From Paenibacillus sp. V4I7 (GTDB taxonomy: Bacteria; Bacillota; Bacilli; Paenibacillales; NBRC-103111), in the NCBI RefSeq assembly GCF_030817275.1, contig NZ_JAUSZD010000002.1, forward strand, positions 7,724,501 through 7,788,500: a stretch of DNA of 64,000 nt, written 5' to 3'. The translations under genes were made by a program, and so were the position numbers. Each line of letters begins with the position of its first letter. The stretch's first letter is position 1. Positions 51,459 to 60,672 of this stretch are shown piece after piece. The notes under the pieces are model-generated. The model saw nothing but the letters and a program-made list of their open reading frames with translations, was not told the DNA's origin and ran no database searches.

Positions 51459-52553
51459 ATGACTCGAAATTCAATTAAATCACCGATCGAATGGGCACGA
51501 GCTGCCTGCGATTCAATTATGAGTACTTACACCCCTATGGAGCTCCCGCCTGCTGAGCGGTGGCATTACCACCAAGGTGTTTTCTTATGCGGCATGGAAA
51601 TGTTGTGGGAGGTTGAACAAGATAATCGCTATGACGCCTACATTCAGGCGTATGTCGATGGTTTGATTGACGAAAACGGCAATCTATATTTCGCACGGGA
51701 TGAGTTGGATGCGGTTCAAGCGGGACTTTTGTTGTTCCGATTGGAAAAGCAGACAGGACACAGCAAATACCGGATTGCTGCGGATAAGCTGAGAAACTTG
51801 CTGAACACGCTGAATCTCACCTCGGAGGGCGGTTACTGGCATAAAGATAAATATGCCTACAACATGTGGTTGGACGGTTTGTATATGGCAGGTGTCTTCT
51901 CATTGAAATATGCGAATGCTTACGGAGATATCGCATTGCGCTCCACGGTGCTGCATCAAGAGAAGCTGATGCGCAAATATATGAAAGACGAAGAAACAGG
52001 GCTGCTGTACCATGCCTGGGACGAAAGTCGTAAGATGCCATGGGCGAATGCGGAAACCGGCTGTTCACCGGAATTTTGGGGCCGATCACTCGGCTGGTAT
52101 GGCCTAGCGGTTACACAATTCCTTGATGAGCTCCCAGCGGACGAACCAGGGCGCGAAGATCTAGTTAACTCGCTGCGTGATTTCGTTCATGCGTTGATTC
52201 GTTATCAGGATGCGGAGAGCGGATTGTGGTATCAAATCGTTGACAAGGGTGATCAGCCCGATAACTGGTTGGAGACATCCTGTACGAATCTGTTCGTATA
52301 CACGATTGCCAAAGCAATTAAGCACGGGGTTGTCGGCCAAGAGTGTGTGAACGCAGCAGTGAAGGGATATGAAGGACTTATCCGAACCTTACAGTTCGAC
52401 GAGCAGGAGCGGGTGATATTACCACTCATCTGTATCGGGACATCAGCTGGCGATTATGAGAACTATGTGACTCGTCCGACTAGTGAGAACGACCTGCATG
52501 GCGTTGGCGCATTCGTGATGGCGTGTGTAGAAATGGAGTCACTCATGAAGTGA
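51459..52553 (+). CDS. yteR: GH105 unsaturated rhamnogalacturonyl/glucuronyl hydrolase (YteR-like)
   Basis: A 364-residue cytoplasmic enzyme with the (alpha/alpha)6-barrel of glycoside hydrolase family 105. YAYNMWLDGLYMAGVFSLKY contains the catalytic Asp (near 140, equal to D143 of YteR). WHYHQGVFLCGMEMLWEV, ETGCSPEFWGRSLGWYGLA and NWLETSCTNLFVYTIAKAI are further signatures. It hydrates the unsaturated uronate at the end of oligosaccharides made by polysaccharide lyases, releasing the next sugar. Its place behind the two permeases copies the B. subtilis ytcP-yteP-yteR neighbourhood, so the transporter probably imports lyase products. Exact polymer (rhamnogalacturonan, ulvan or other) is undetermined. 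Confidence 0.9.
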   Translation: MTRNSIKSPIEWARAACDSIMSTYTPMELPPAERWHYHQGVFLCGMEMLWEVEQDNRYDAYIQAYVDGLIDENGNLYFARDELDAVQAGLLLFRLEKQTGHSKYRIAADKLRNLLNTLNLTSEGGYWHKDKYAYNMWLDGLYMAGVFSLKYANAYGDIALRSTVLHQEKLMRKYMKDEETGLLYHAWDESRKMPWANAETGCSPEFWGRSLGWYGLAVTQFLDELPADEPGREDLVNSLRDFVHALIRYQDAESGLWYQIVDKGDQPDNWLETSCTNLFVYTIAKAIKHGVVGQECVNAAVKGYEGLIRTLQFDEQERVILPLICIGTSAGDYENYVTRPTSENDLHGVGAFVMACVEMESLMK

Positions 52554-52586
52554 GAATTCTAAAAGCTTAAATTGAGTTTTGTACTA

Positions 52587-52625
52587 AAAGGCTGGACACT
52601 TATTCGTGTTCAGCCTTATTTTTAA
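52587..52625. terminator. Bidirectional terminator after the GH105 gene
   Basis: AAAGGCTGGACAC and GTGTTCAGCCTT form a 12-bp stem with one G-U, followed by ATTTTTAAT. Confidence 0.85.
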
Positions 52626-52641
52626 TAATTTTTGTAAATCG

Positions 52642-53766
52642 TTATTGGCTTTGTCGTAAATTAGGATCTTTGTGCGATATTGACTTTTGGTGAAAGTAAG
52701 CTGCTCCCAGTAACAAACTGGGTATTACAAATTGTAAGGGAATATGAACATAGGTCATGTTAAATTTAAAACCTATAGCTAGGTGATCGGCATATGTTTT
52801 GGTCATGATATGACCAAGAGGGGCAATAATCGCTGCAATCGGAATAAGAACGTAGCGGTAACTTTTCAAATGAAATAAATGAGCTGTTCCAACTGCGGCA
52901 CCATAGATGAAAACACCAACTTTGAAAAATCCCCCTGCTACCATTAGCAGAATAACTACGGCATCGATCCGCTCGAGAAAATCAGCCACCGAGGCCATTC
53001 GTATCGTTGATAAAAGAGGATAATTTAACATACTGTACAACTGAGGTCCAAGAACGGAGATCATACCTACTATATTAAGGGATAATAAAACGCCTGCTGT
53101 CAAAACTGCAACCATCCCCACCTTTTTAAGCTTTGCATGATCTTTTAACGTCGGCCAAATCATCGTGAATACAACTAATTCCCCAAAAGGAAGACTGGTA
53201 AGGGCTGGGAATGATTCCTTCCATACGTTTTTTATTCCTGTACCGAGTACAGGTGTAAGCTGTTTCAGGTCAACTACTCCTGAAGCATAAACGATGATCC
53301 ATGTGCTAAGGGATATGATCAGAACACCGGGAACCACCATTTCTGCCATCCGTCCAAACACTTCGAAACCACCGCGGAGCGTATAAATAATTACGGCTAC
53401 AAAACTGGCAAGAATAAAAATTTCTGGGGTTCCAACTAAAATTGTAGATATCATAAGATCTGAGAAATCTCGACTGATCCTTGCAGCTTGAGATGTGAAA
53501 TAAATAATATAAGTGATACTGAGCGGATATCCAATGTACTTACCAGAAATTTTTTGAATGATTTGGATCAAGGACTCATTTGGATAATACCCAGATAATT
53601 TGGTATAGACGGACATTAAAATAAGCCCCAACACCATGCCTATTAATACGGCGAGCCAAGCATCTTGTTTAGCTTCCGCTCCTAACGCAAAAATGACAGC
53701 ACTTCCTATTTCAAAAGCTAACATCATAAGAAAGAGTTGTTTGATACCTATTTTCTCTTGATTCAT
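52642..53766 (-). CDS. Spore germination receptor B subunit (GerAB/GerKB family)
   Basis: A 374-residue membrane protein with about ten helices, of the amino acid permease-like GerAB family, which forms the nutrient-binding part of a spore germinant receptor in the inner membrane. IGIKQLFLMMLAFEIGSAVI at the N-terminus, YIIYFTSQAARISRDFSDLM and YPLLSTIRMASVADFLERID are typical. An ATG at 53766 follows GGTGAGGG; a start seven codons upstream overlaps this site. Unusually it is transcribed away from the A and C subunit genes. Confidence 0.9.
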   Translation of the reverse strand: MNQEKIGIKQLFLMMLAFEIGSAVIFALGAEAKQDAWLAVLIGMVLGLILMSVYTKLSGYYPNESLIQIIQKISGKYIGYPLSITYIIYFTSQAARISRDFSDLMISTILVGTPEIFILASFVAVIIYTLRGGFEVFGRMAEMVVPGVLIISLSTWIIVYASGVVDLKQLTPVLGTGIKNVWKESFPALTSLPFGELVVFTMIWPTLKDHAKLKKVGMVAVLTAGVLLSLNIVGMISVLGPQLYSMLNYPLLSTIRMASVADFLERIDAVVILLMVAGGFFKVGVFIYGAAVGTAHLFHLKSYRYVLIPIAAIIAPLGHIMTKTYADHLAIGFKFNMTYVHIPLQFVIPSLLLGAAYFHQKSISHKDPNLRQSQ

Positions 53767-53936
53767 ATCGCCCTCACCTTTTACCAAGTCATCCTATTTT
53801 GTTTGAATTAGATATCATTATTAGCGTTCGCTTTCTTTTTAAACGAAAGTTTAGGAATTAGGTATTATTTACCTTAATTTGTCGAAAGATAATAGTTGGA
53901 AATTGCAAATAGAACAACTCGCTTGTTAGAGGAGAA

Positions 53937-54164
53937 ATGATGAAGAATATTCGTAATTTATTTTTTCCCGCCGTGCTCATCACTTTTATTGGATGGTGTA
54001 TGTATTTCTACTTACAGGAAATTACGTCGAAATTATTAGTTCATCTCCATTTGTATAGTTACACTATTTTGGAAATGCTGTTGGCCGCAATGGGAGCTTT
54101 CTACATGGTCATTATGATTGTTATTTTGATAGGGTATCTTTTCGTAATGGTGGTGAAAAAATAA
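53937..54164 (+). CDS. Small two-helix membrane protein of the ger locus
   Basis: A 75-residue protein with helices near 8-27 and 43-71 and a KK C-terminus. GAGGAG lies just ahead of ATGATG; the second ATG (53940) has slightly better spacing. The family is not recognised. It precedes the GerA-type A subunit by 27 bases and is presumably co-transcribed with it. Small D-type subunits with two helices accompany some germinant receptors, so a similar role is possible but unproved. Confidence 0.65.
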   Translation: MMKNIRNLFFPAVLITFIGWCMYFYLQEITSKLLVHLHLYSYTILEMLLAAMGAFYMVIMIVILIGYLFVMVVKK

Positions 54165-54191
54165 AGGCTTAATAGTGAGGGAGATTTAGCA

Positions 54192-55808
54192 ATGGGAAAA
54201 GGGTCCTTAGGTTGGTTAAAAAGTTTAGTGGCTTCTAAACGAAAGCCCGCGAACTTTCTCGAACAATCATCCACAATCCTCGCGGAACCATTGGAAAGTA
54301 ATCTGCTTAGCACGGATCTTTTACAGAATGTTGGACAATTGAAAACGATCTTTGATCGTTCTTCTGACATTGTGTTTAGGGAGTTTCAAGTAGGTGCGAC
54401 GCAAAAAGGGACGCTTCTTTTTTTAGACGGCCTTGTCAATATGAAATTGATTGACGACGATGTCATAAAACCTCTGTTGGAATACGGGAAAAATAATTTA
54501 ACACAACCGATATTTCGTTATGAGGAAATGGAAAATTTACTTCGGAATCAAGTGATTTCTGCTGCGCAGGTAAGCAGTGGGGCTAATTTTCAAGATGTGA
54601 TAGATCATGTGCTTTCCGGGGATACCGCATTGATTCTTGATGGCGCAGAACGAGCTTTATTCGTCAGTGCAAGAGAATGGGAGTCCCGTGCGGTTGAAGA
54701 ACCAGCAACGGAAGCTGTGATCCGTGGTCCTAGGGACGGATTTACGGAAAACCTGCGGACCAATACCAGTCTCATTCGCAGGAGATTGAAAACCCCCCAG
54801 CTCAAAATGGAAGCGATGAAAGTAGGACGGTTATCAAGAACTGAGGTCGTCATTACTTACTTGGATCATATTGCTGATGAAGCTCTGGTGGCGGAGGTTC
54901 GTGAAAGAATCGGCAGGATTGATATCGATGCGATTCTCGAAAGCGGATATATCGAGGAATTAATTGAAGACACTCCGCGTTCCATTTTCCCCCAGGTGCA
55001 GAGCACGGAAAGACCGGATAAAGTCGTTGGCAATTTATTGGAAGGGAAAGTAGCGATTATCATCGATAATACGCCTTTTGCCCTGTATGTTCCGGTTACC
55101 TTTTATGAAATGCTGCAGGCAAGTGAAGATTATTATGGGCGCTTTATGATTTCGACGGCGATCCGTTGGATACGCTTTTTGTTTTTGGTAATTGCCCTGT
55201 TTTTGCCATCTCTCTATATTGCTTTATTAACATTTCATCAGGAATTGGTTCCGTCAACCCTGTTATACAGTGTGGCTTCCTCCCGTGAAACGGTCCCCTT
55301 TCCAGCTATTGTCGAAGCCTTGCTAATGGAAGTAGCCTTTGAAGGATTGCGGGAAGCTGGTGTGCGTTTGCCTAGGCCGGTAGGACAGTCGGTGAGTATA
55401 GTCGGAGCTTTGGTAATTGGTCAGGCCGCTGTTCAGGCGGGCATTGTTTCCGCACCCATGGTTATTGTCGTATCCATCACCGGTATCGCTTCTTTTATCA
55501 TTCCCAGCTTCAGCCAGGCGGTCGCGATCAGATTGCTGCGTTTTCCCATGATGTTTTTAGCGGGATCACTGGGATTATATGGCATACTATTAGGCATATT
55601 GTTTATCATGAGCCATATGTGCCGCCTTCGCTCATTCGGCATGCCCTATTTGTCACCTTTGGCCCCTTTACATTTTGGTGACTTTAAAGATGTGCTTGTA
55701 CGGGCGCCTTGGTGGAGTATGACGAATCGACCGGAAGAAGGCGCAAAAAGAAACCCGCAGCGAATGAAAAGGTCCATGCGTCCCGGTCAGCCGAACCGCA
55801 AGGAGTAG
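54192..55808 (+). CDS. Spore germination receptor A subunit (GerAA family)
   Basis: A 538-residue protein with a large soluble N-terminal region (to about 310) and five or so C-terminal helices. Family features include GTLLFLDGLVNMKLIDDDVI, GDTALILDGAERALFVSARE, AVIRGPRDGFTENLRTNTSL, IRRRLKTPQLKMEAMKVGRL and ETVPFPAIVEALLMEVAFEG LREAG. These form oligomeric channels that release ions when the germinant binds to the B subunit. GAGGGAG precedes the ATG. The C-terminal tail is basic. It is followed after 26 bases by the C subunit gene. Confidence 0.95.
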   Translation: MGKGSLGWLKSLVASKRKPANFLEQSSTILAEPLESNLLSTDLLQNVGQLKTIFDRSSDIVFREFQVGATQKGTLLFLDGLVNMKLIDDDVIKPLLEYGKNNLTQPIFRYEEMENLLRNQVISAAQVSSGANFQDVIDHVLSGDTALILDGAERALFVSAREWESRAVEEPATEAVIRGPRDGFTENLRTNTSLIRRRLKTPQLKMEAMKVGRLSRTEVVITYLDHIADEALVAEVRERIGRIDIDAILESGYIEELIEDTPRSIFPQVQSTERPDKVVGNLLEGKVAIIIDNTPFALYVPVTFYEMLQASEDYYGRFMISTAIRWIRFLFLVIALFLPSLYIALLTFHQELVPSTLLYSVASSRETVPFPAIVEALLMEVAFEGLREAGVRLPRPVGQSVSIVGALVIGQAAVQAGIVSAPMVIVVSITGIASFIIPSFSQAVAIRLLRFPMMFLAGSLGLYGILLGILFIMSHMCRLRSFGMPYLSPLAPLHFGDFKDVLVRAPWWSMTNRPEEGAKRNPQRMKRSMRPGQPNRKE

Positions 55809-55834
55809 GATTTTCTACGGAAGGGTAATGTTGG

Positions 55835-57061
55835 ATGAAAACACGAATTTTATTGGGATTGATCCTTTTGACGATGCCGATTCTCTCGGGCTGCTGGAGC
55901 CGGATTGAGGTCAATGACCTTGCATTTGTAACCGCGGCAGGAATCGATAAGATGGAGGATGGCAAAATCCGTTTAGCGCTGCAAGTGGCTATTCCGAGAA
56001 TGTTAGGTGCTGCGGGTCAAGGAGGCTTTGGCGGGGAAAAAGATATAGGAACTAAAGCTGTATGGATTGTTTCAGAAAAGGGAGAAACGATTCTGGATGC
56101 CTATCGGAGACTCCAGGAGAAACTGCCGCGCCGAATTTTCTTTTCCCACAGCGGTATTATTATTATTGGCGATCAAATGGCTCGAGGCGGTGTTTCACCG
56201 ATACTCGATTTTTTTATAAGACAACGGGAAGCGCGTATGCGCAGTTACATCATATTCACAAAAGGGGAATCTTTAAATATTCTCAAGTTTATCCCCAAAC
56301 TCGAAAAAATACCGGCTGAAATCATGAGAGAACAAGTGAAACAGCACATTGGTGTAAGGATAAATTTGAAGGATTTTGTCCATATGCTGGTGACAGAAGG
56401 TGTGGAACCGGTTGCTGCTGAAATGGAACTCGCTTCTTCGAACTTAGCAAATGAAGAGGATTCCAAGGCGCCATCTCCGTCAAATTTGGAAACCAACCTG
56501 TCGGTCAAAGGATCAGCGATATTCAAGAAGGATAGATTAGTCGGTTGGATGAATGATTTAGAGACGAGAGGAGTTCTTTGGCTTCGCAAGGAAATGAAAA
56601 CGGGCGTTGTCACCGTAAACATTCCGAAGGAAAAGGGAAATGGAAAAATAAGTGTTTTAATATTGAAGGCAAAGACTCAAATCACTCCGATTCTTAGGAA
56701 TGGAGAATTAAACATGGAAGTGAAAGTGAGAGCTGAGAACGAACTTTATGAGAATAACTCGAAATTGGATGTCAGTGATCCTAAAGTGATTCAGTTTGTG
56801 GAAAATGAATTGGAAGAGGATCTCAAACAAAGAATCCAAATCGTACTCGATATGGCGCAAAAAAAATTCGAATCAGATATTTTCGGATTTGGCATTGAAG
56901 TGGAACGGAGATATCCAAAAGAGTGGAAGAATAAGTATAAAGAACATTGGGAAGAAGAATTTCCAAAGCTGAAAGTCAATATCATTGCTAATATGACAGT
57001 AAACCGTACAGGTTTAACGAATAAACCTTTGATTTTGAAAGTGAAGGAGTCCGAAAAATAA
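55835..57061 (+). CDS. Spore germination lipoprotein C subunit, Ger(x)C family (GerAC)
   Basis: A 408-residue lipoprotein with lipobox ILSGC (Cys20) followed by WSRIEVNDLAFVTAAGIDK, the typical GerAC start. FFSHSGIIIIGDQMARGGVS, LDFFIRQREARMRSYIIFTK and the C-terminal part with FESDIFGFGIEVERRYPKEW complete the family pattern. It sits on the outer face of the inner spore membrane with the A and B subunits. The final codon overlaps the start of a small membrane protein gene. Confidence 0.93.
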   Translation: MKTRILLGLILLTMPILSGCWSRIEVNDLAFVTAAGIDKMEDGKIRLALQVAIPRMLGAAGQGGFGGEKDIGTKAVWIVSEKGETILDAYRRLQEKLPRRIFFSHSGIIIIGDQMARGGVSPILDFFIRQREARMRSYIIFTKGESLNILKFIPKLEKIPAEIMREQVKQHIGVRINLKDFVHMLVTEGVEPVAAEMELASSNLANEEDSKAPSPSNLETNLSVKGSAIFKKDRLVGWMNDLETRGVLWLRKEMKTGVVTVNIPKEKGNGKISVLILKAKTQITPILRNGELNMEVKVRAENELYENNSKLDVSDPKVIQFVENELEEDLKQRIQIVLDMAQKKFESDIFGFGIEVERRYPKEWKNKYKEHWEEEFPKLKVNIIANMTVNRTGLTNKPLILKVKESEK

Positions 57062-57243
57062 TGAAAGTCATCCTGATTGTAGTTCTTTTTGGACTTCTTG
57101 CTTCTCGAGATGTGCCCGGATTGATGAGGAACAAAAAGTACCGTAAAGATTTGGTTGTATACAGTTTTTTGATGATGGTAGGGATGACCTTGAGTTTTCT
57201 TGCTATTTTCCATGTTTACCTTCCGATCTGGCCGCATAGTTAA
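57061..57243 (+). CDS. Small two-helix membrane protein, possible germinant receptor D-type subunit
   Basis: A 60-residue protein with helices at about 2-14 and 33-54, joined by a charged loop (RDVPGLMRNKKYRKDL). Its ATG overlaps the stop of the C subunit gene by one base (TAATG), showing tight translational coupling. Length and topology fit the small D-type partners of some Ger receptors; I cannot confirm homology without a search. Confidence 0.7.
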   Translation: MKVILIVVLFGLLASRDVPGLMRNKKYRKDLVVYSFLMMVGMTLSFLAIFHVYLPIWPHS

Positions 57244-57282
57244 AGGAGTATCATACATCAATAGTAATAGGAATTGGAAAGC

Positions 57283-57308
57283 AGGACGTCCATCAGGACG
57301 TCCTTTTC
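57283..57308 (+). terminator. Terminator of the ger operon
   Basis: AGGACGT and ACGTCCT flank an 8-base loop and are followed by TTTTC. Confidence 0.8.
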
Positions 57309-57456
57309 ATGTTTCCTACGTTAGATGAATGATAATTAAGGAATCCCGAACAAACCAAACTATGATAAAATAAAATCTAAATAATAGAAATACGCATAGA
57401 TTCAGAGTTTGCTAGGGAGCGGATTTGCCGGAGCGCGCCATCAGGAGGTACAGGAT

Positions 57457-58167
57457 ATGAAAAGAACGTTAGCCGTAAGCGATATACATGGCTGTGTGGA
57501 TGAATTCAAGCAATTACTCGATAAAGTAAATTTTAATGCCGTAGAAGATCAGCTCGTGCTGCTTGGTGATTACGTGGATCGAGGGCCGCAAAGTCGGGAA
57601 ACCGTGGAATTGGTTATGCATTTGGTGCGAGAAAAGGGAGCGATTGCGCTCAAAGGAAATCATGATCAACGTTTCGTGGATGTTCTGGGGGACGTAGATT
57701 CACTAACAGAAATGAAGTTTTTTGAGCATGGAGGCATCCAAACTTTTAAAAGCTTCTGCGGGACCGAGGCTCTTGACTTGAAGCAATCGAAAGAACGAAT
57801 CCGGGCAAAATTTAGCGATCATATTTCATTTCTAAATAATCTTCCGTTCTATTACGAGGACGAGACGCACATTTATGTTCATGCTGGGCTTAACCCCGCA
57901 TTTTTGGATTGGAAAACTCAGCCAGAAAGGGACTTTATGTGGATTCGAGCTCCTTTTGTCCAGCAGCGAACCGTCGTTAAAAAAACAGTCGTTTTTGGGC
58001 ATACACCAGCTAAGGATATTCATGGGAAAGCAGATGTTTGGTTCGATCGTGATAAAATCGGCATTGATGGCGGCTGTGCTTACGGCTTGCAAATCAATTG
58101 CTTGGAAATCAAGGGCAGGAATCAATACAAGACCTACTCGGTTGCTTCCAAAGGGAGTTGGAGATAA
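57457..58167 (+). CDS. PP2A/ApaH-like metallophosphoesterase
   Basis: A 236-residue serine/threonine phosphatase-type enzyme. The metal-binding motifs are all present: LAVSDIHGCVDEFK (DxH), LLGDYVDRGPQSRE (GDxxDRG), LKGNHDQRF (GNHE type), then the His of YVHAGLNP and VFGHTPAKD. It may dephosphorylate proteins or hydrolyse dinucleoside polyphosphates, as related PrpE/PrpA proteins do. AGGAGG lies 8 bases before the ATG at 57457; the frame is open further upstream but has no better start. A single gene. Confidence 0.9.
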   Translation: MKRTLAVSDIHGCVDEFKQLLDKVNFNAVEDQLVLLGDYVDRGPQSRETVELVMHLVREKGAIALKGNHDQRFVDVLGDVDSLTEMKFFEHGGIQTFKSFCGTEALDLKQSKERIRAKFSDHISFLNNLPFYYEDETHIYVHAGLNPAFLDWKTQPERDFMWIRAPFVQQRTVVKKTVVFGHTPAKDIHGKADVWFDRDKIGIDGGCAYGLQINCLEIKGRNQYKTYSVASKGSWR

Positions 58168-58266
58168 TCGATGGGATAGCATCGGGCTAGCCCTTTAGCA
58201 AGAAAGATCAAGAACCGTTATTTTAAATAGCTTACACTGTATTTAGAATGCTGGAGGGGGCAACCG

Positions 58267-59208
58267 ATGGACACCGATTACTTTGTGCAGATTCAGAAGA
58301 CCTTGGATTATATTGAAGATCACCTTTCTGAGCCTTTATCTGTTGCTTGTTTAGCTCAAGTCGCTTGTTTCTCTGAATTCCATTTTCATAGAGTCTTTCA
58401 AACCATGGTGGGAGAAGCTGTGATGGAGTATGTTCGGAAAAGAAGATTAGCGAGCGCGGCCTATCAGATCGCACATACGGAGAAGAAGTTAATCGATATT
58501 GCCCTCGACAATGGGTTCCAGTCCCATGAGAATTTCACTCGAGCATTTAAAAAAGTTTTTGAACGTACGCCGCTTGCTTACCGTAAACAAGGCATACTGA
58601 CGCCAGTTTATGCGAAAGTGAATGTGCTGCAAAGAAAATTCAACCCAAAGAGGAGAGACTTTGAGCTACGCTCAAAGATCCCTATATTAGGAGGAATTCG
58701 AATGGAATATCAACTGAAGACGAAGCCTGCTTTTAAACTGATTGGCTATGAACTGAAAACGTCCTGCAAAGAGGGAAGAAACCATCGTGAAATCCCTGCA
58801 TTCTGGGGCTCGTATCTACAAGAGGGCAAGGGGAATCGCATTCCCAATCGTGTACATGCAGATTCACAAGTTGAGTTGGGCATTTGTACGGATTTCAACA
58901 TGGAGACTGGTGATTTAAGTTATATTATCGGAATGGAGGCCACAGGTTTTGAAGGTGTGTCTGCCGATCTGGTGAGCCGTGAATTTCCGGAGGCAAGGTA
59001 TGCTGTGTTTACAACACCGAAGGTGACTCAGGATCAATTTTCTGCATCCATTCAGAGCACGTGGAAGTCCATTTTCGAAGAGTGGTTTCCTCACTCCGGC
59101 TATGAACATGCAGGTGGTGCGGAGTTCGAACTGTATGATGAACGCTGTAACCCATCCAAAAATGAGCTCATCCAAATGGACATTTATATTCCGATCAAGG
59201 AAAAATAG
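58267..59208 (+). CDS. AraC-family regulator with C-terminal GyrI-like effector domain
   Basis: A 313-residue Rob/SoxS-like regulator. The N-terminal 110 residues are an AraC domain: LSVACLAQVACFSEFHFHRV, FQTMVGEAVMEYVRKRRLAS, KLIDIALDNGFQSHENFTRA and FKKVFERTPLAYRKQ. The C-terminal GyrI-like domain (about 145-313) includes FKLIGYELKT, IPAFWGSYLQEG, LGICTDF and YIIGMEATGFEGVSADLVS. Such proteins respond to small hydrophobic or cationic compounds. GGAGGGG lies before the ATG. It is a single gene followed by a terminator. Confidence 0.92.
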   Translation: MDTDYFVQIQKTLDYIEDHLSEPLSVACLAQVACFSEFHFHRVFQTMVGEAVMEYVRKRRLASAAYQIAHTEKKLIDIALDNGFQSHENFTRAFKKVFERTPLAYRKQGILTPVYAKVNVLQRKFNPKRRDFELRSKIPILGGIRMEYQLKTKPAFKLIGYELKTSCKEGRNHREIPAFWGSYLQEGKGNRIPNRVHADSQVELGICTDFNMETGDLSYIIGMEATGFEGVSADLVSREFPEARYAVFTTPKVTQDQFSASIQSTWKSIFEEWFPHSGYEHAGGAEFELYDERCNPSKNELIQMDIYIPIKEK

Positions 59209-59330
59209 AGCAGCATTGCTTGTAACAAATAGGAATCATTTGTAACCAAAATGACATCTGGTTTTCATCTTCCTTTAAGGTTCGGAGCCTATAATGAAAT
59301 TCGACCCCCTTTTTAAATATATATACTTGA

Positions 59331-59364
59331 AGACCCGCAGCCCGTTGCTGTGGGTCTCTTTTTT
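59331..59364 (+). terminator. Terminator downstream of the AraC-GyrI gene
   Basis: AGACCCGCAGC and GCTGTGGGTCT form a stem with one G-U around CCGTT, followed by CTTTTTT. Its loop resembles that of the terminator at 31777. Confidence 0.85.
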
Positions 59365-59691
59365 GCGTTTGGGCTTGTGAGCTTGCGGTGAGTAGAGCGT
59401 AGAGTGGTAGCGCGATATCCGAGCCTATGTAGCCGCGACTCGCCCATCACTACGCTCGAACAAGCTCGTTTCCGCCGCCAAGACACGGAAATCGAGGTAA
59501 ACCGCCCTCGTTACCGTATTGCTTAGTAGCCGTCACCTTAGGAAAATGAACCTAGTTTAAGTAAGGTGACAGGGTAATTGTTAAGAAAAGACAGCAGAGC
59601 AAAACGTGTCTATTTGCAAGCAAGCAGTGGCAGTATACGATGATATCGCCGGCAGAACAGCAGGCTCACATTTGGAAAGGGTGAACACAAC
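59365..59691. other. Long leader region upstream of the third permease operon
   Basis: No gene is supported here. The first half is G/C-rich with short complementary segments; a distinct inverted repeat, GTCACCTTA (59532-59540) and TAAGGTGAC (59562-59570), lies about 120-160 bases ahead of the permease start and contains inner AGG/CCT pairing. This may be an operator or a structured leader; no known riboswitch pattern was recognised. Confidence 0.4.
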
Positions 59692-60669
59692 ATGGAGGAA
59701 AGAGTGACCGGCTTAAATAAGAAGCTAAGCCAGCGGAAGCCAATTCCAACCAAGCCGATTCCGTCCACATTCCGAGGCCGCTTGATACGGGATCGACATT
59801 TGTATCTGATGCTTCTGCCTGTGATCGGATTTTATCTATTATTTAAATATGCTCCGATGATCGGCGAGATTATTGCCTTCAAGGACTACCGATTCGCCGA
59901 CGGCATCTTCGGCAGCAAGTGGGTAGGGTTTAAACACTTCACAAGCTTGTTCCAAAGCATCGATTTCTGGAGAGTACTAAGAAATACGTTGCTGCTCAAT
60001 GTGTACAGCCTTGTTTTTGGATTTCCGGTACCCATTCTACTCGCACTTCTGCTTAATGAGGTACGCAAGGAGTGGTACAAACGGACCGTTCAGAATCTGC
60101 TCTACTTACCTCATTTCATCTCATGGGTTGTTCTTGGGGGCATCTTCATTGCTATGCTTTCACCGAGCACGGGGGTTGTCAATTTGGTGCTAACGAAAGT
60201 GTTTGGCATCGAGCCTATATACTTCATGGCTAGCTCCAGCTGGTGGCCTGTTGCTTACACCTTATCAGGCATATGGCGGGAAGCGGGCTGGGGCACGATT
60301 CTTTATTTGGCTGCAATGGCCTCGATTGATCCGCAGCTGTATGAGGCCGCCAAGATGGACGGTGCTTCGAAACTGCGTCAGATTTGGCATATTACATTGC
60401 CCGGCATTCGCAGTACAATCGCTATCCTGCTCGTTCTCCGCATGGGGCACATGATGGATGTGGGGCTTGAGCAGACACTGGTGCTGCAGAATATGTCTGT
60501 CTTGGATGTTGCGGATGTAATTAGTACATACGTGTACCGTGTTGGTTTGCAGAATATGAATTACAGCTATACGACGGCTTTAGGCTTGTTCCAATCTGCA
60601 GTTGGGTTGATACTGGTCGTAGGCGTAAATAGATTGACTCGAGCGTTCGGAGAACGGGGGTTATGGTAA
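59692..60669 (+). CDS. Sugar ABC transporter permease (LplB/YteP-like), third system
   Basis: A 325-residue MalF-like permease. A basic, proline-rich N-terminal tail of 40 residues precedes six helices. LYLMLLPVIGFYLLFKYAPM, GEIIAFKDYRFADGI and the EAA loop YEAAKMDGASKLRQIWHITL PGI mark the family. AAAGGG lies before the ATG. It starts a three-gene unit with a second permease and a binding lipoprotein; the partner gene begins 3 bases after its stop. Confidence 0.92.
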   Translation: MEERVTGLNKKLSQRKPIPTKPIPSTFRGRLIRDRHLYLMLLPVIGFYLLFKYAPMIGEIIAFKDYRFADGIFGSKWVGFKHFTSLFQSIDFWRVLRNTLLLNVYSLVFGFPVPILLALLLNEVRKEWYKRTVQNLLYLPHFISWVVLGGIFIAMLSPSTGVVNLVLTKVFGIEPIYFMASSSWWPVAYTLSGIWREAGWGTILYLAAMASIDPQLYEAAKMDGASKLRQIWHITLPGIRSTIAILLVLRMGHMMDVGLEQTLVLQNMSVLDVADVISTYVYRVGLQNMNYSYTTALGLFQSAVGLILVVGVNRLTRAFGERGLW

Positions 60670-60672
60670 GCG

